Positions 18,253-25,897 of a stretch of 64,000 nucleotides of DNA are shown here, one piece after another. The DNA lies in the NCBI GenBank assembly GCA_020633975.1, contig JACKCR010000007.1, positions 248,001 through 312,000 on the forward strand, read 5' to 3'. The notes under the pieces are model-generated. The model was not told where the DNA came from. It saw only the letters and a program-made list of their open reading frames with translations, and did no database searches. Position numbers and translations under genes: made by a program. Every line of letters starts with the position of its first letter. Within the stretch, counting starts at the first letter, position 1. The DNA comes from Candidatus Eiseniibacteriota bacterium. GTDB taxonomy: Bacteria; Eisenbacteria; RBG-16-71-46; CAIMUX01.

Positions 18253-19392
18253 TCAGGGACGTGTCCTCCTCGCCTCTCTACGCTCCATCCACAGGAGCAG
18301 GAGCGCACCCGTACCCACAGGCAGGAGGAACGTCAGGAGGCGCCAACCGGCGAGCAGCGCGGTCGTCTCACGGCCAGCCAGCCCTTCGTGGACGAGGTAG
18401 AACGCGCCCTCTGCGCCGCCGGTTGCCCCCGGTGTCGGGATGAAGACCATTGCGGTGAAGACGAAACACTGCAACACGTAGAGTGCAAACGGATCGACGT
18501 GTAGCCCGAGGCCGAAGGCGAGACAGGAGACGATGGAGTACCTTGCACTCCACTGAATCGCCGTCAGAGGCAGAGTGAGAGCGAGCCTGCGCCGGCTTTG
18601 CCAGAGGAGACTAGCGGCGTCTCGCACTTGCGCCCGCATCCCCGTCTTCGCCACTCGTCCCCGCGAAACCCGGCGTCGGCGCCAGACACGGAGCACCCAA
18701 CCGGCGGCCACGGCAATCAGAGTCAAGGCGAGTCCGGCGAACAGCGCCGGGATCCAAGACGACGAGTCCGGATGAAGCGTCCCCCCGATCCGTCCCGTCC
18801 AGATCCGTATCGCATTCGCGAGCGCAGCCACCGTCGTCCGCACATGACACGACAGATCGGTGAAGCCAAGGGACGGAGACAACCAAACCGCGATCGGGAC
18901 GGAGACGATGAAGAAGACGCCATCCTCGAGCGATCCCAGTGCCGTGAGGACGAGAGCGTTTGCCGGGTCGAGCCCCTCGCGACAGAGAAACGCCGCCTTG
19001 GCCGGCGCTCCGCCAACCGCGGTGGGAGTCACTCCCGCCAGAACATCACTACTCACCACGACACGAAGACAGGAGAGTGGGCTCAAACGCTTTCCGACCG
19101 CCTTGGACCAGATCCCGACGCGGATCGTTCGAGTTACCCAAGGGAGGAGTGAGAGCCCAACACCAAGCAGAATCGCTTCCGGCCGGAGCTGGAAGAGTCG
19201 ATCGACGCCGAGATGTCCTCGTCCAAACTCGAGCAGGACGAGATCGAGCAGCGCACCGACCCCCACCCAGAGCGGTGCGCGACGGATCAGCGCGCGGGCG
19301 TAGTCGAGCCCGGTGCGGGACCGTTGAGCAGACTCGGGTTCCGCGCAAGGTACCGGTAGGCGCGCTGCTGCGGATCGGATCGAGGGTTTCAC
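18253..19392 (-). CDS. UPF0104/LPG_synthase_TM-family flippase-like membrane protein
   Basis: 379 residues and seven or eight hydrophobic segments. Two signature loops are present: SDVLAGVTPTAVGGAPAKAAFL around residue 115 and PTPGATGGAEGAFYL near residue 320, both P-x-x-x-G-G-x-x-x-K/E-x-x motifs of the lysylphosphatidylglycerol synthase membrane domain family. Members move lipids or glycolipids across the membrane, or serve as the flippase part of MprF. No lysyltransferase domain is attached. It starts 10 bases after the end of a GT4 glycosyltransferase gene and is the third gene of an operon, so it may flip the glycolipid those enzymes make. Confidence 0.85.
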   Translation of the reverse strand: MKPSIRSAAARLPVPCAEPESAQRSRTGLDYARALIRRAPLWVGVGALLDLVLLEFGRGHLGVDRLFQLRPEAILLGVGLSLLPWVTRTIRVGIWSKAVGKRLSPLSCLRVVVSSDVLAGVTPTAVGGAPAKAAFLCREGLDPANALVLTALGSLEDGVFFIVSVPIAVWLSPSLGFTDLSCHVRTTVAALANAIRIWTGRIGGTLHPDSSSWIPALFAGLALTLIAVAAGWVLRVWRRRRVSRGRVAKTGMRAQVRDAASLLWQSRRRLALTLPLTAIQWSARYSIVSCLAFGLGLHVDPFALYVLQCFVFTAMVFIPTPGATGGAEGAFYLVHEGLAGRETTALLAGWRLLTFLLPVGTGALLLLWMERREARRTRP

Positions 19393-19402
19393 GTCCTTGC
19401 TG

Positions 19403-20659
19403 TCACGAATCGGAGAACTGAGCAGCCAGTTCCGCCGCGACTCTCCGCTTCACCGGATGCCCCTCGACGGAAGCGCCGAGGGATCGGACGGACTCGCACA
19501 CGTCGATCCATCGCTCGAAGCAGCGCCCCCAACCGAACTCACGTTCGACGCGGGCTCTCGCCCGACTTCCCATCGCCTGGAGATCGGACCGCAACGCACG
19601 CTGAAGGCAGGAAGCGAGGTGATCTCTCGAGTTGGGTTCGGCGAGTAGTCCTTCGTCTCCACCGACTCGATCGACGAGGGCTCCTGCACGTACTCCCACC
19701 ACGGGCAGTCCGGCAGCCTGGGCTTCGAGAACGGAGAGACCGAACGTCTCGTGAGCTCCGGCCGTCACGTACACGTCGGAACTGGCCAAGTAGCGCGCTA
19801 GCTCGGCCTTGTCCTCGAGGTAGGGAAGGACGTGAACGTTGGCGCGGCTGCTGGCCTCTCGTGCCAGCTGTTGACGGAGCGGCCCCTCCCCGACGATGAC
19901 GAGGTGAGCATCGTAGTAGTCTGGCGTCTGGAGAAACGCATCCAATACCCAATCCGGCCGCTTCTCGCAGTCCAAACGTCCCGCGTAGATCAGGATCCGG
20001 GAGAGGTCGCTTGCTCCTAGTCTGCGGCGGAGCTCGTGGTCACGTCGTTTGGGGTGAAACAGTTCGAGGTCCACACCCAACGGATTGAGGCAAACACGCC
20101 TGATCCCCATGGCCCCGAGCTTGTCACGGAGCGCACGGGAACCCGTGATGACGACGTCGCACTTGGAGTACACGGATCTCGCGTAGGAAGACGCCACGCC
20201 GACAGCTGCGTCGCGAGCTAGTCTTCCGACGAAGCTCCGACCTAGTAGCCGTTCGACGCCAGAGGCGACATACGCGTCCGGGAAGTCGGTGTGGTAGTGT
20301 CCGATCACGAGACACCCGGAGCGTCGCCTGTGCGCCATCGCGACCCATGGCATGAGATACGGTGACCCGACCTCGATGATGTCGGGTGTTTCCATCGAAA
20401 GGACAGAAAGGACGCGGTCCATACGTGGAGTGAACCGATAGCCGCCGGTTCCCGGCACCCGGGGCGCGCGAATCGAGTACGTGATCAGGCTTCCCGCTCT
20501 CTCCACGGCATCCTCAGCGCCCGGAACGACGAGCACATGCCGGAACCGGTCCCCCTGACGAGAGAAGTACTGGCGCTTCGCATCGATGTACGTACGGATG
20601 CCACCGCTCGTGGGGCCATAGGCCTGAACGATGTCACACAGGACCGTGGGAGTGCGCAT
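19403..20659 (-). CDS. GT4-family glycosyltransferase
   Basis: 418 residues with a GT-B fold. The N-terminal part has the acceptor-side GGIRTYIDAKRQYF and HYHTDFPDAYV; the C-terminal part has ILIYAGRLDCEKRPDWVLDAF, LVIVGEGPLRQQL and the nucleotide-sugar motif AHETFGLSVLEAQAAGLPVVG (EX7E type). The donor is a nucleotide sugar; the acceptor is unknown, though HYHTDFP is typical of enzymes related to mannosyl- or glucosyl-lipid synthesis. Its start ATG at 20659 overlaps the stop of the upstream PHP-GT4 gene as TGATG (a GTG at 20662 is also possible), which points to translational coupling. Confidence 0.9.
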   Translation of the reverse strand: MRTPTVLCDIVQAYGPTSGGIRTYIDAKRQYFSRQGDRFRHVLVVPGAEDAVERAGSLITYSIRAPRVPGTGGYRFTPRMDRVLSVLSMETPDIIEVGSPYLMPWVAMAHRRRSGCLVIGHYHTDFPDAYVASGVERLLGRSFVGRLARDAAVGVASSYARSVYSKCDVVITGSRALRDKLGAMGIRRVCLNPLGVDLELFHPKRRDHELRRRLGASDLSRILIYAGRLDCEKRPDWVLDAFLQTPDYYDAHLVIVGEGPLRQQLAREASSRANVHVLPYLEDKAELARYLASSDVYVTAGAHETFGLSVLEAQAAGLPVVGVRAGALVDRVGGDEGLLAEPNSRDHLASCLQRALRSDLQAMGSRARARVEREFGWGRCFERWIDVCESVRSLGASVEGHPVKRRVAAELAAQFSDS

Positions 20660-23244
20660 CACAGAGGGTGAGCTCCAGAGAGAACAGGAACAGCACTCTC
20701 ACTTCCGTCTGGCCCCGGATCGATATCTGAGTACCCATCGCCAGGTCCTCGAGAGAGATCTCGGCCTCGCGCGGCCCCGCCATGGAAGGGTGATTCAACC
20801 GGGCCACCGAGGTCGTCCGGGGCGTCCTCGTCCGTAGCGAGGGATGCTCCCTCGACATACGAATCGAGCACGGCATGCCAGTCGAACCTCTCCAGAACGT
20901 GCTGCCGTGATCGTTCCCTGAACGCTGCGTACACCGCGGGTCGTCTCTCCATCATGTCGAGCACGGCCTCGATCTCATGCATCCACGACTCGACAGTCGA
21001 CTCTCCGACGATCCACCCCGTCTCTCCATCTCGAACGAGTTCCTTCGGACCACCGACATCGGACACGAGTACGGGGAGCCCACAGGCCATCGACTCCAGG
21101 ACCGCCATCCCAAACGTGTCGGTGAGACTTGGGAAGACGAAGAGGTCCGAGGCGGAGTAGATCGCAGGCAGAGACAACACGTCCTGGCGACCGAGAAAGA
21201 ACACCCCTGGCTCGTTCCGGCGCTCGAGCTCCTCGCGATAGGGTCCCGATCCGGTCAGCACTAGGCTCAGATCGGGGTGGTGCTCCCTCAAGCGCGCAAA
21301 CACATCGAGGAGGAAGCCGAGACGTTTGTCCTTCGAGATCCGACCGACGTAGAGGAGTCGCTTTCCCGGAGGGACGCCGAAGGACCGCTCGAGGTGATCC
21401 ACCGTCACCTCGCGAGGTGCGAAGTGGTTCGTGTCGATGCCGCGCTGGAAGAGACGCATCTTGGTTGGATCGTAGCCTCGGGCGGAGAGGATCCCGATGT
21501 ACTCGGAAGTGGGGACCGCGATCTCGTCGAAGGCCGAGTAGAACAGCTGGATGAAGTCCTCGAGACCTCGCAACACCGCGTCATCCGGAACGATGTCCGC
21601 GGCCTGTTGCAGGAAGTCGGTGTGGTACACCCCAGTCGTTCGCACGCCGAGGAGCTTGCCGAGCGCGAGACCGACGCACCCCACAGGACCTGGCGTGGAG
21701 ACGTAGATCTCGTCCGGCGCGTAGTCCGCCAAGGTCTCGAGCGACCGAAGAAGCGAAGGTACTCGCATTTCGTACACGTCGTAGTAGGGAACTCGGAAGC
21801 CCCCCACCCACGGAAGCCGGATGACGTTCGGAGGCAGCTCGCCGCCCTCGCCATCTACGGTCCCGACGATCCCTATCGCGTTTCCGCGCTCGTGGGAGAG
21901 GTTCGCGATCTGACGCAGGGTGACCGACGGCCCATTCACCTCACCGAGTGTGTCCGAGAACCAGAGGATTCGCTTGCCCCGGCGTGAGCGCGGACGACCG
22001 AGCGACTCCTTCAGATCCCTCAACACCTCGCGATCCCGGTAGAGGTTTCGCAGTGCCCCGAAGAGAGGTGCTACGAGCAGAATCGCGGAAACCGACGCCG
22101 ACGCATCCTTGATCTGACGGATGACTTCGCCCCTTTCGACGGCATCGGTGAAACCGCGGACGAGCTGTCCGGAGACTTCGTCCACGAGTCGGCAGAGGGA
22201 CGAAAACGCTGCGTCGATCCGTCCGTCCACGTCGTCGCTGGGTAGCGAGCCACAAGACTCTGCCAGCTCCAGGACGAGCGAGGCCGTTCGGTCGCTCCGC
22301 AGCTTCGTTCCCGCATTCATGGTCCGCATCTTGATCCGGTCGAGCAGGCCGAGCGACTCACTCTCGAACGTCCACTGACCGATCTGTGACAGGAAGAGCG
22401 TCGCGGGATCCCACGCCTTGGTCTCCCTGAGCTGGTCGTACGCGAGCTTGTACGCGGTGAACGCCGCCGACCGGAAGTCCGCGTCGCGGCCGGAGGCGAG
22501 AGAGCGACCCGTTCTCACTCCGAGGAGGAACTCGTCCTTGGTTCGCGCGGCCACTGTGGTGCGCGAGGTCCCGATCATGAGGCCGGACAGGTCATCCGAT
22601 CCGCCAATGAACGACTTCTTCCACGGCTCGGCACTGAGCGACTGGAGGCCGTGCTTTCGCTGGTACTCGTCGATCTTCTCCGGGGTCAGCTCTCGCAGAC
22701 ACTGCACCAAGGTTCGGTTGTGCATCCGCCCCTGAGTTCCGTTCGCGCCCTCGAAGACGTCGAAGAGGAGCACGAGTCGCTCCAGCTTGCTGAGGTTGAG
22801 TCGGCCATTCACGGAGCGAGACGCGTGGGCCACGGCGTGAGCGAGATCCGCACTCCGTAGATAGGCGGCGAGTTCGTAGATGTCCTTGCGAAGTCGCTGG
22901 ATCTCTCCGAATTGGCGGGAGTCGAGCCCCCAAACGAGCAAGTTCACTTTGCAGCCGTCCTCCGGAAAGACGGCGGACGTCTCCAAGCCGGTGAAGCAGT
23001 CCGATGGGTGGGCTTCGACGAGACGAAGCGCCCCTTCGAGCGTGTCACGATCGGTCAGCGTGACGAAGTCCATCCCTCGGCGCTTGGCCCGTCGATAGAC
23101 TTCTTCGGGTTCGGTTCTAGAGGTGGGCGAGAGGAATCGTTCGATTCCCAGAGACGCAGGCTGCGTCGAGTAGCGTGAGTGCACGTGAAGGTCGGCCCGA
23201 GCCTCGTGGACGACGGTCCGGATGTCGGATCTCGACACGCTCAT
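20659..23244 (-). CDS. PHP phosphoesterase domain fused to a GT4 glycosyltransferase
   Basis: About 861 residues. The N-terminal PHP domain has ADLHVHSRYS, then VTLTDRDTLEGALRL, ETSAVFPEDG and VAHASRSVNGRLN, with most metal-ligand His and Asp positions present. After a helical middle (residues 290-440) comes a complete GT4 domain: ILWFSDTLGEVNGPSVTLRQ, YHTDFLQQ, LLYVGRISKDKRLGFLLDVF, LVLTGSGPYREEL and TDTFGMAVLESMACGLPVLVSD. So one chain may both remove a phosphate and transfer a sugar. The frame is open to 23382 but that part crosses a strong hairpin; ATG 23244, directly before the PHP domain, is preferred, with 23277 as the alternative. The C-terminal 55 residues are disordered. First gene of a three-gene operon. 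Confidence 0.85.
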   Translation of the reverse strand: MSVSRSDIRTVVHEARADLHVHSRYSTQPASLGIERFLSPTSRTEPEEVYRRAKRRGMDFVTLTDRDTLEGALRLVEAHPSDCFTGLETSAVFPEDGCKVNLLVWGLDSRQFGEIQRLRKDIYELAAYLRSADLAHAVAHASRSVNGRLNLSKLERLVLLFDVFEGANGTQGRMHNRTLVQCLRELTPEKIDEYQRKHGLQSLSAEPWKKSFIGGSDDLSGLMIGTSRTTVAARTKDEFLLGVRTGRSLASGRDADFRSAAFTAYKLAYDQLRETKAWDPATLFLSQIGQWTFESESLGLLDRIKMRTMNAGTKLRSDRTASLVLELAESCGSLPSDDVDGRIDAAFSSLCRLVDEVSGQLVRGFTDAVERGEVIRQIKDASASVSAILLVAPLFGALRNLYRDREVLRDLKESLGRPRSRRGKRILWFSDTLGEVNGPSVTLRQIANLSHERGNAIGIVGTVDGEGGELPPNVIRLPWVGGFRVPYYDVYEMRVPSLLRSLETLADYAPDEIYVSTPGPVGCVGLALGKLLGVRTTGVYHTDFLQQAADIVPDDAVLRGLEDFIQLFYSAFDEIAVPTSEYIGILSARGYDPTKMRLFQRGIDTNHFAPREVTVDHLERSFGVPPGKRLLYVGRISKDKRLGFLLDVFARLREHHPDLSLVLTGSGPYREELERRNEPGVFFLGRQDVLSLPAIYSASDLFVFPSLTDTFGMAVLESMACGLPVLVSDVGGPKELVRDGETGWIVGESTVESWMHEIEAVLDMMERRPAVYAAFRERSRQHVLERFDWHAVLDSYVEGASLATDEDAPDDLGGPVESPFHGGAARGRDLSRGPGDGYSDIDPGPDGSESAVPVLSGAHPL

Positions 23245-23336
23245 ACCCTCCGATCGGTTTGCGGACTCCCGATTCATCGTTCGGCATGGGCGGGAACAAG
23301 TCCAGCGAGCGGGCCAAGAGGATGGCGTGAGGGGTA

Positions 23337-23370
23337 GATTGGGTTCGGCCACTGTGAGCCGAACCCAATC
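23337..23370 (-). terminator. 13 bp perfect hairpin, probable terminator of the choice-of-anchor I gene
   Basis: GATTGGGTTCGGC and GCCGAACCCAATC pair perfectly around an 8-base loop. It lies 80 bases after the reverse-strand stop at 23450 and upstream of the PHP-GT4 operon. No T-run follows, so it may be a transcript-stabilising 3' hairpin or a Rho-aided terminator. Confidence 0.6.
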
Positions 23371-23449
23371 CGAAAGGAACATCGCCTTGCAAACACTGTC
23401 AGGTAACGGCCGATCGGACGTTACCGAGCTTCACACTTCGGAAACGAGA

Positions 23450-25351
23450 TCAGCGAACGCTGACGATCCGCTTCACCGAGAGCGACGAGTCAGTCGCGAA
23501 GCGAGCGTAGTACACACCAGCAGGAACAGCATTGCCGGCTTCATCCACGCCGTCCCACTGAACTGCATGAGCACCCGCCGCAAACGTATCCGACACGAGA
23601 CTGCGAACGAGACGGCCGGCTGCATCGAACACTCCGAGCTCGACCGGGCTGTCGGCAGAGAGCGAGAAGGTGAGACCGACGGAGGTCGCGAACGGGTTCG
23701 GGCCGGTCACCGAAAACCGACCGCCAACGGCGTTGGTCGGAGTGCCGACTTCCGCCGGATCTCCAACCGCAGTCTCCACGGAGTAGAGCGAAACGGTACC
23801 GCTGACTTCGTTGCCGACGGCGAGAAGATCCGTTCCCGTCGGGCTGTCGTCCGCGGAGATGAACGCGATTCCTTCCGGGCCGAGATCCGTCGAGGTCGAA
23901 GCGCTACCTGAGAAGTCCCGCGAGTTCTCATAGGCGATGAACTCCGGGGCGTTGGGATCGGTGATGTCGTACACCACCACGCCGCCGATCCGCTCGAGTC
24001 CGACGAATGCGTAGTAGCGTCCGTCGACCATACCTACCGTCACGCCTTCGGGCTCCGGACCCTTGTTGTCGCTCCGGTTGTCGAAGCTGTCGTTCTCGTC
24101 GTTGGTCGAGTTGAAGTCGTCAGGGTACGCCGCCGCCGTGATCTGCTCGATCTGCTCGCCGCTGTCCCAGACGAGTTCGCCATCGCCACTCCAGATGGAG
24201 AAGGAACGGGCACCGAACGCGTAGAGGGCGTCGTAGTCTCCATCGTTGTCGACGTCGCCCTGCGTCGTCGTCACAGTGAGGCGGCCGATCTCTTCGTCCG
24301 CTTGGAGGGCGGCCGCGTTCGGGAAGGCGGCCGGATCGAGAACCAGGTCCTTCACTCGCTCCTCTTCCGCAAAGCCGCCGTAGTCGCGAGCGTCTCCCTC
24401 GTTCGCTGTGACGAGGTAGGTCACGCCGCCGACCTCGTAGGAGGCGATGGCGTCCGGCATGTACATGCCGAAGACCGGCCAGTTCGCGATGTGGATCGCA
24501 CCGTCCCGGTCGGAGGCGTCGATCCCGTTCCCTGGAACGCTGTGGTCCTTGTACCCGAACGGCTGGATGTCCGTCACGATGCCGCGCGTGAGGTCGATGC
24601 GGGCCATCCCGTTGTTCTCCTGGAGCGTCACCCACGCCGTCTCGGAGTCGCCCGAAACCGCGATGTACTCGGGCTCCATGTCCTGGACCGGAGTGGCTCC
24701 CGGCCCGAACACCCTGATAGTGCCGTCGAGCACCTCGGGGAAGGAGAGACGCAGGTCGATCTGGGTGACGACTCCATTCTCGACGCCGGCCGAGATGTCG
24801 ACCATGGTGACCGTGCCTTCGGGGTCGTTGGTGTAATCGTCGCTCGGCTCGCCCTCATTGGCAGTCAGAACCTTCGTTCCGTCTGGGGTGAACGTCACCA
24901 TGTCCGGCAGGGCACCCGCGGGATAGCTCGCGAGGAAGCTACCATCGAGGGCCGAGTAGAACGCGACCAGTCCCGGATCCTGCTTCGTCTCGGCCTCGAC
25001 TGCGACCACGATGAGCCCATCCTTCGCGTCGACGCTGTTCGCACCTCCACCGCCGGCTGTCGTCGTGATATCGATTCGGAACGCTTCGCTCAGATCCCCG
25101 GATCCGATCACGTCGAGAGCGACGATCTCATTCGCGCTCGCGTTGACGAAAAACAACCGCTCGGTTTGGGTGTCGTAGGTCACGATCTCGGCACCTCCGT
25201 CGTCGAAGATGCCGGTCTCGAACCGGGTGAGATACTCGAGCCCGACGACGTCGGCCAGCGCAGGAACCGCGTGCATCCCCTGAACCGTGGCGGCGAGAAC
25301 GGCAGGCGCCATCCAGGTCGAGGAGACACGGCTGCGGAAATCGAACTTCAT
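23450..25351 (-). CDS. Exported choice-of-anchor I-family beta-propeller protein with FlgD-like tail
   Basis: 633 residues. The signal peptide covers about residues 1-33 (ending PALA). The body is a beta-propeller of the choice-of-anchor I type: GGAEIVTYDTQTERLFFVN, GLVAFYSALDGSFLASY, VTFTPDGTKVLTANEGEPSDDY, GDARDYGGF and NKGPEPEGVTVG are the usual landmarks. Members are secreted or surface proteins, often fused or adjacent to 5'-nucleotidases or alkaline phosphatases. A nucleotidase of the matching subgroup lies 5 kb away. The last 80 residues (PNPFATSVGLTFSL ... AGVYYARF) are the FlgD-Ig-like tail. ATG 25351 has AAGGAGG nine bases before it. Confidence 0.88.
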   Translation of the reverse strand: MKFDFRSRVSSTWMAPAVLAATVQGMHAVPALADVVGLEYLTRFETGIFDDGGAEIVTYDTQTERLFFVNASANEIVALDVIGSGDLSEAFRIDITTTAGGGGANSVDAKDGLIVVAVEAETKQDPGLVAFYSALDGSFLASYPAGALPDMVTFTPDGTKVLTANEGEPSDDYTNDPEGTVTMVDISAGVENGVVTQIDLRLSFPEVLDGTIRVFGPGATPVQDMEPEYIAVSGDSETAWVTLQENNGMARIDLTRGIVTDIQPFGYKDHSVPGNGIDASDRDGAIHIANWPVFGMYMPDAIASYEVGGVTYLVTANEGDARDYGGFAEEERVKDLVLDPAAFPNAAALQADEEIGRLTVTTTQGDVDNDGDYDALYAFGARSFSIWSGDGELVWDSGEQIEQITAAAYPDDFNSTNDENDSFDNRSDNKGPEPEGVTVGMVDGRYYAFVGLERIGGVVVYDITDPNAPEFIAYENSRDFSGSASTSTDLGPEGIAFISADDSPTGTDLLAVGNEVSGTVSLYSVETAVGDPAEVGTPTNAVGGRFSVTGPNPFATSVGLTFSLSADSPVELGVFDAAGRLVRSLVSDTFAAGAHAVQWDGVDEAGNAVPAGVYYARFATDSSLSVKRIVSVR

Positions 25352-25897
25352 CTGATGGTCCTCCTTGGAGAGCCCTACCCCGCCCTGCAGCCGCCCCGTC
25401 CCCTGACGGGTAGCCCGGCGTGTGGCATTGCGTCATGTCTGTTTCCGATGGGAACAGAGGAGGAATACAGGGGCAGTCTCGGGATTCCAATCAAAGGAGG
25501 CCGGGACACCGACTTCTCACGATCCTTGCATTTCGGCAACGGATTCGGTGTGCTCGCGGCGGTGAGAGGGACCGGCCAACCACGCGGTCACATCAGTGTT
25601 ATTTTATATAGATTGCGGCGGTAGTGAGCGAGGCTCGACGACCAAACAAAACCACGCCGCTGACCATAGACTACACATGTAGTGCAACAGAAGGTGACCT
25701 AACACGAATAGGTTATCGAGTCTCACGCGGGACATGATGACCTCTCGCACCGGGCCAGAGACGAGTAACTACACTCGTAGTTACTCGTCTTGTCGGGCTG
25801 GCACGCAATCCTCCGCAGCGGGCGGGCCACGTGGGGCCACACTGCCGAGGGAGCACGAGCGCGGCGACTCTCCAAGCGAACGGTGTGGCGGCGACTT
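25352..25897. other. 546 bp gap between two exported-protein genes
   Basis: Holds the promoter of the choice-of-anchor I gene and the 3' end signals of the FG-GAP gene. The patch at 25599-25612 is unusually AT-rich for this genome and reads TATATAAAATAAC on the reverse strand, a fair -10 region. A small palindrome with 6-base arms lies at 25670-25683 (ACTACA/TGTAGT). A 14 bp hairpin is listed separately. No credible open reading frame. Confidence 0.5.
25759..25790 (-). terminator. 14 bp perfect hairpin downstream of the FG-GAP gene
   Basis: AGACGAGTAACTAC pairs with GTAGTTACTCGTCT without mismatch around an ACTC loop. It is 108 bases past the stop of the reverse-strand FG-GAP gene. The stem is less GC-rich than the genome and has no T-run, so a 3' processing or stability hairpin is as likely as a simple terminator. 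Confidence 0.55.
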
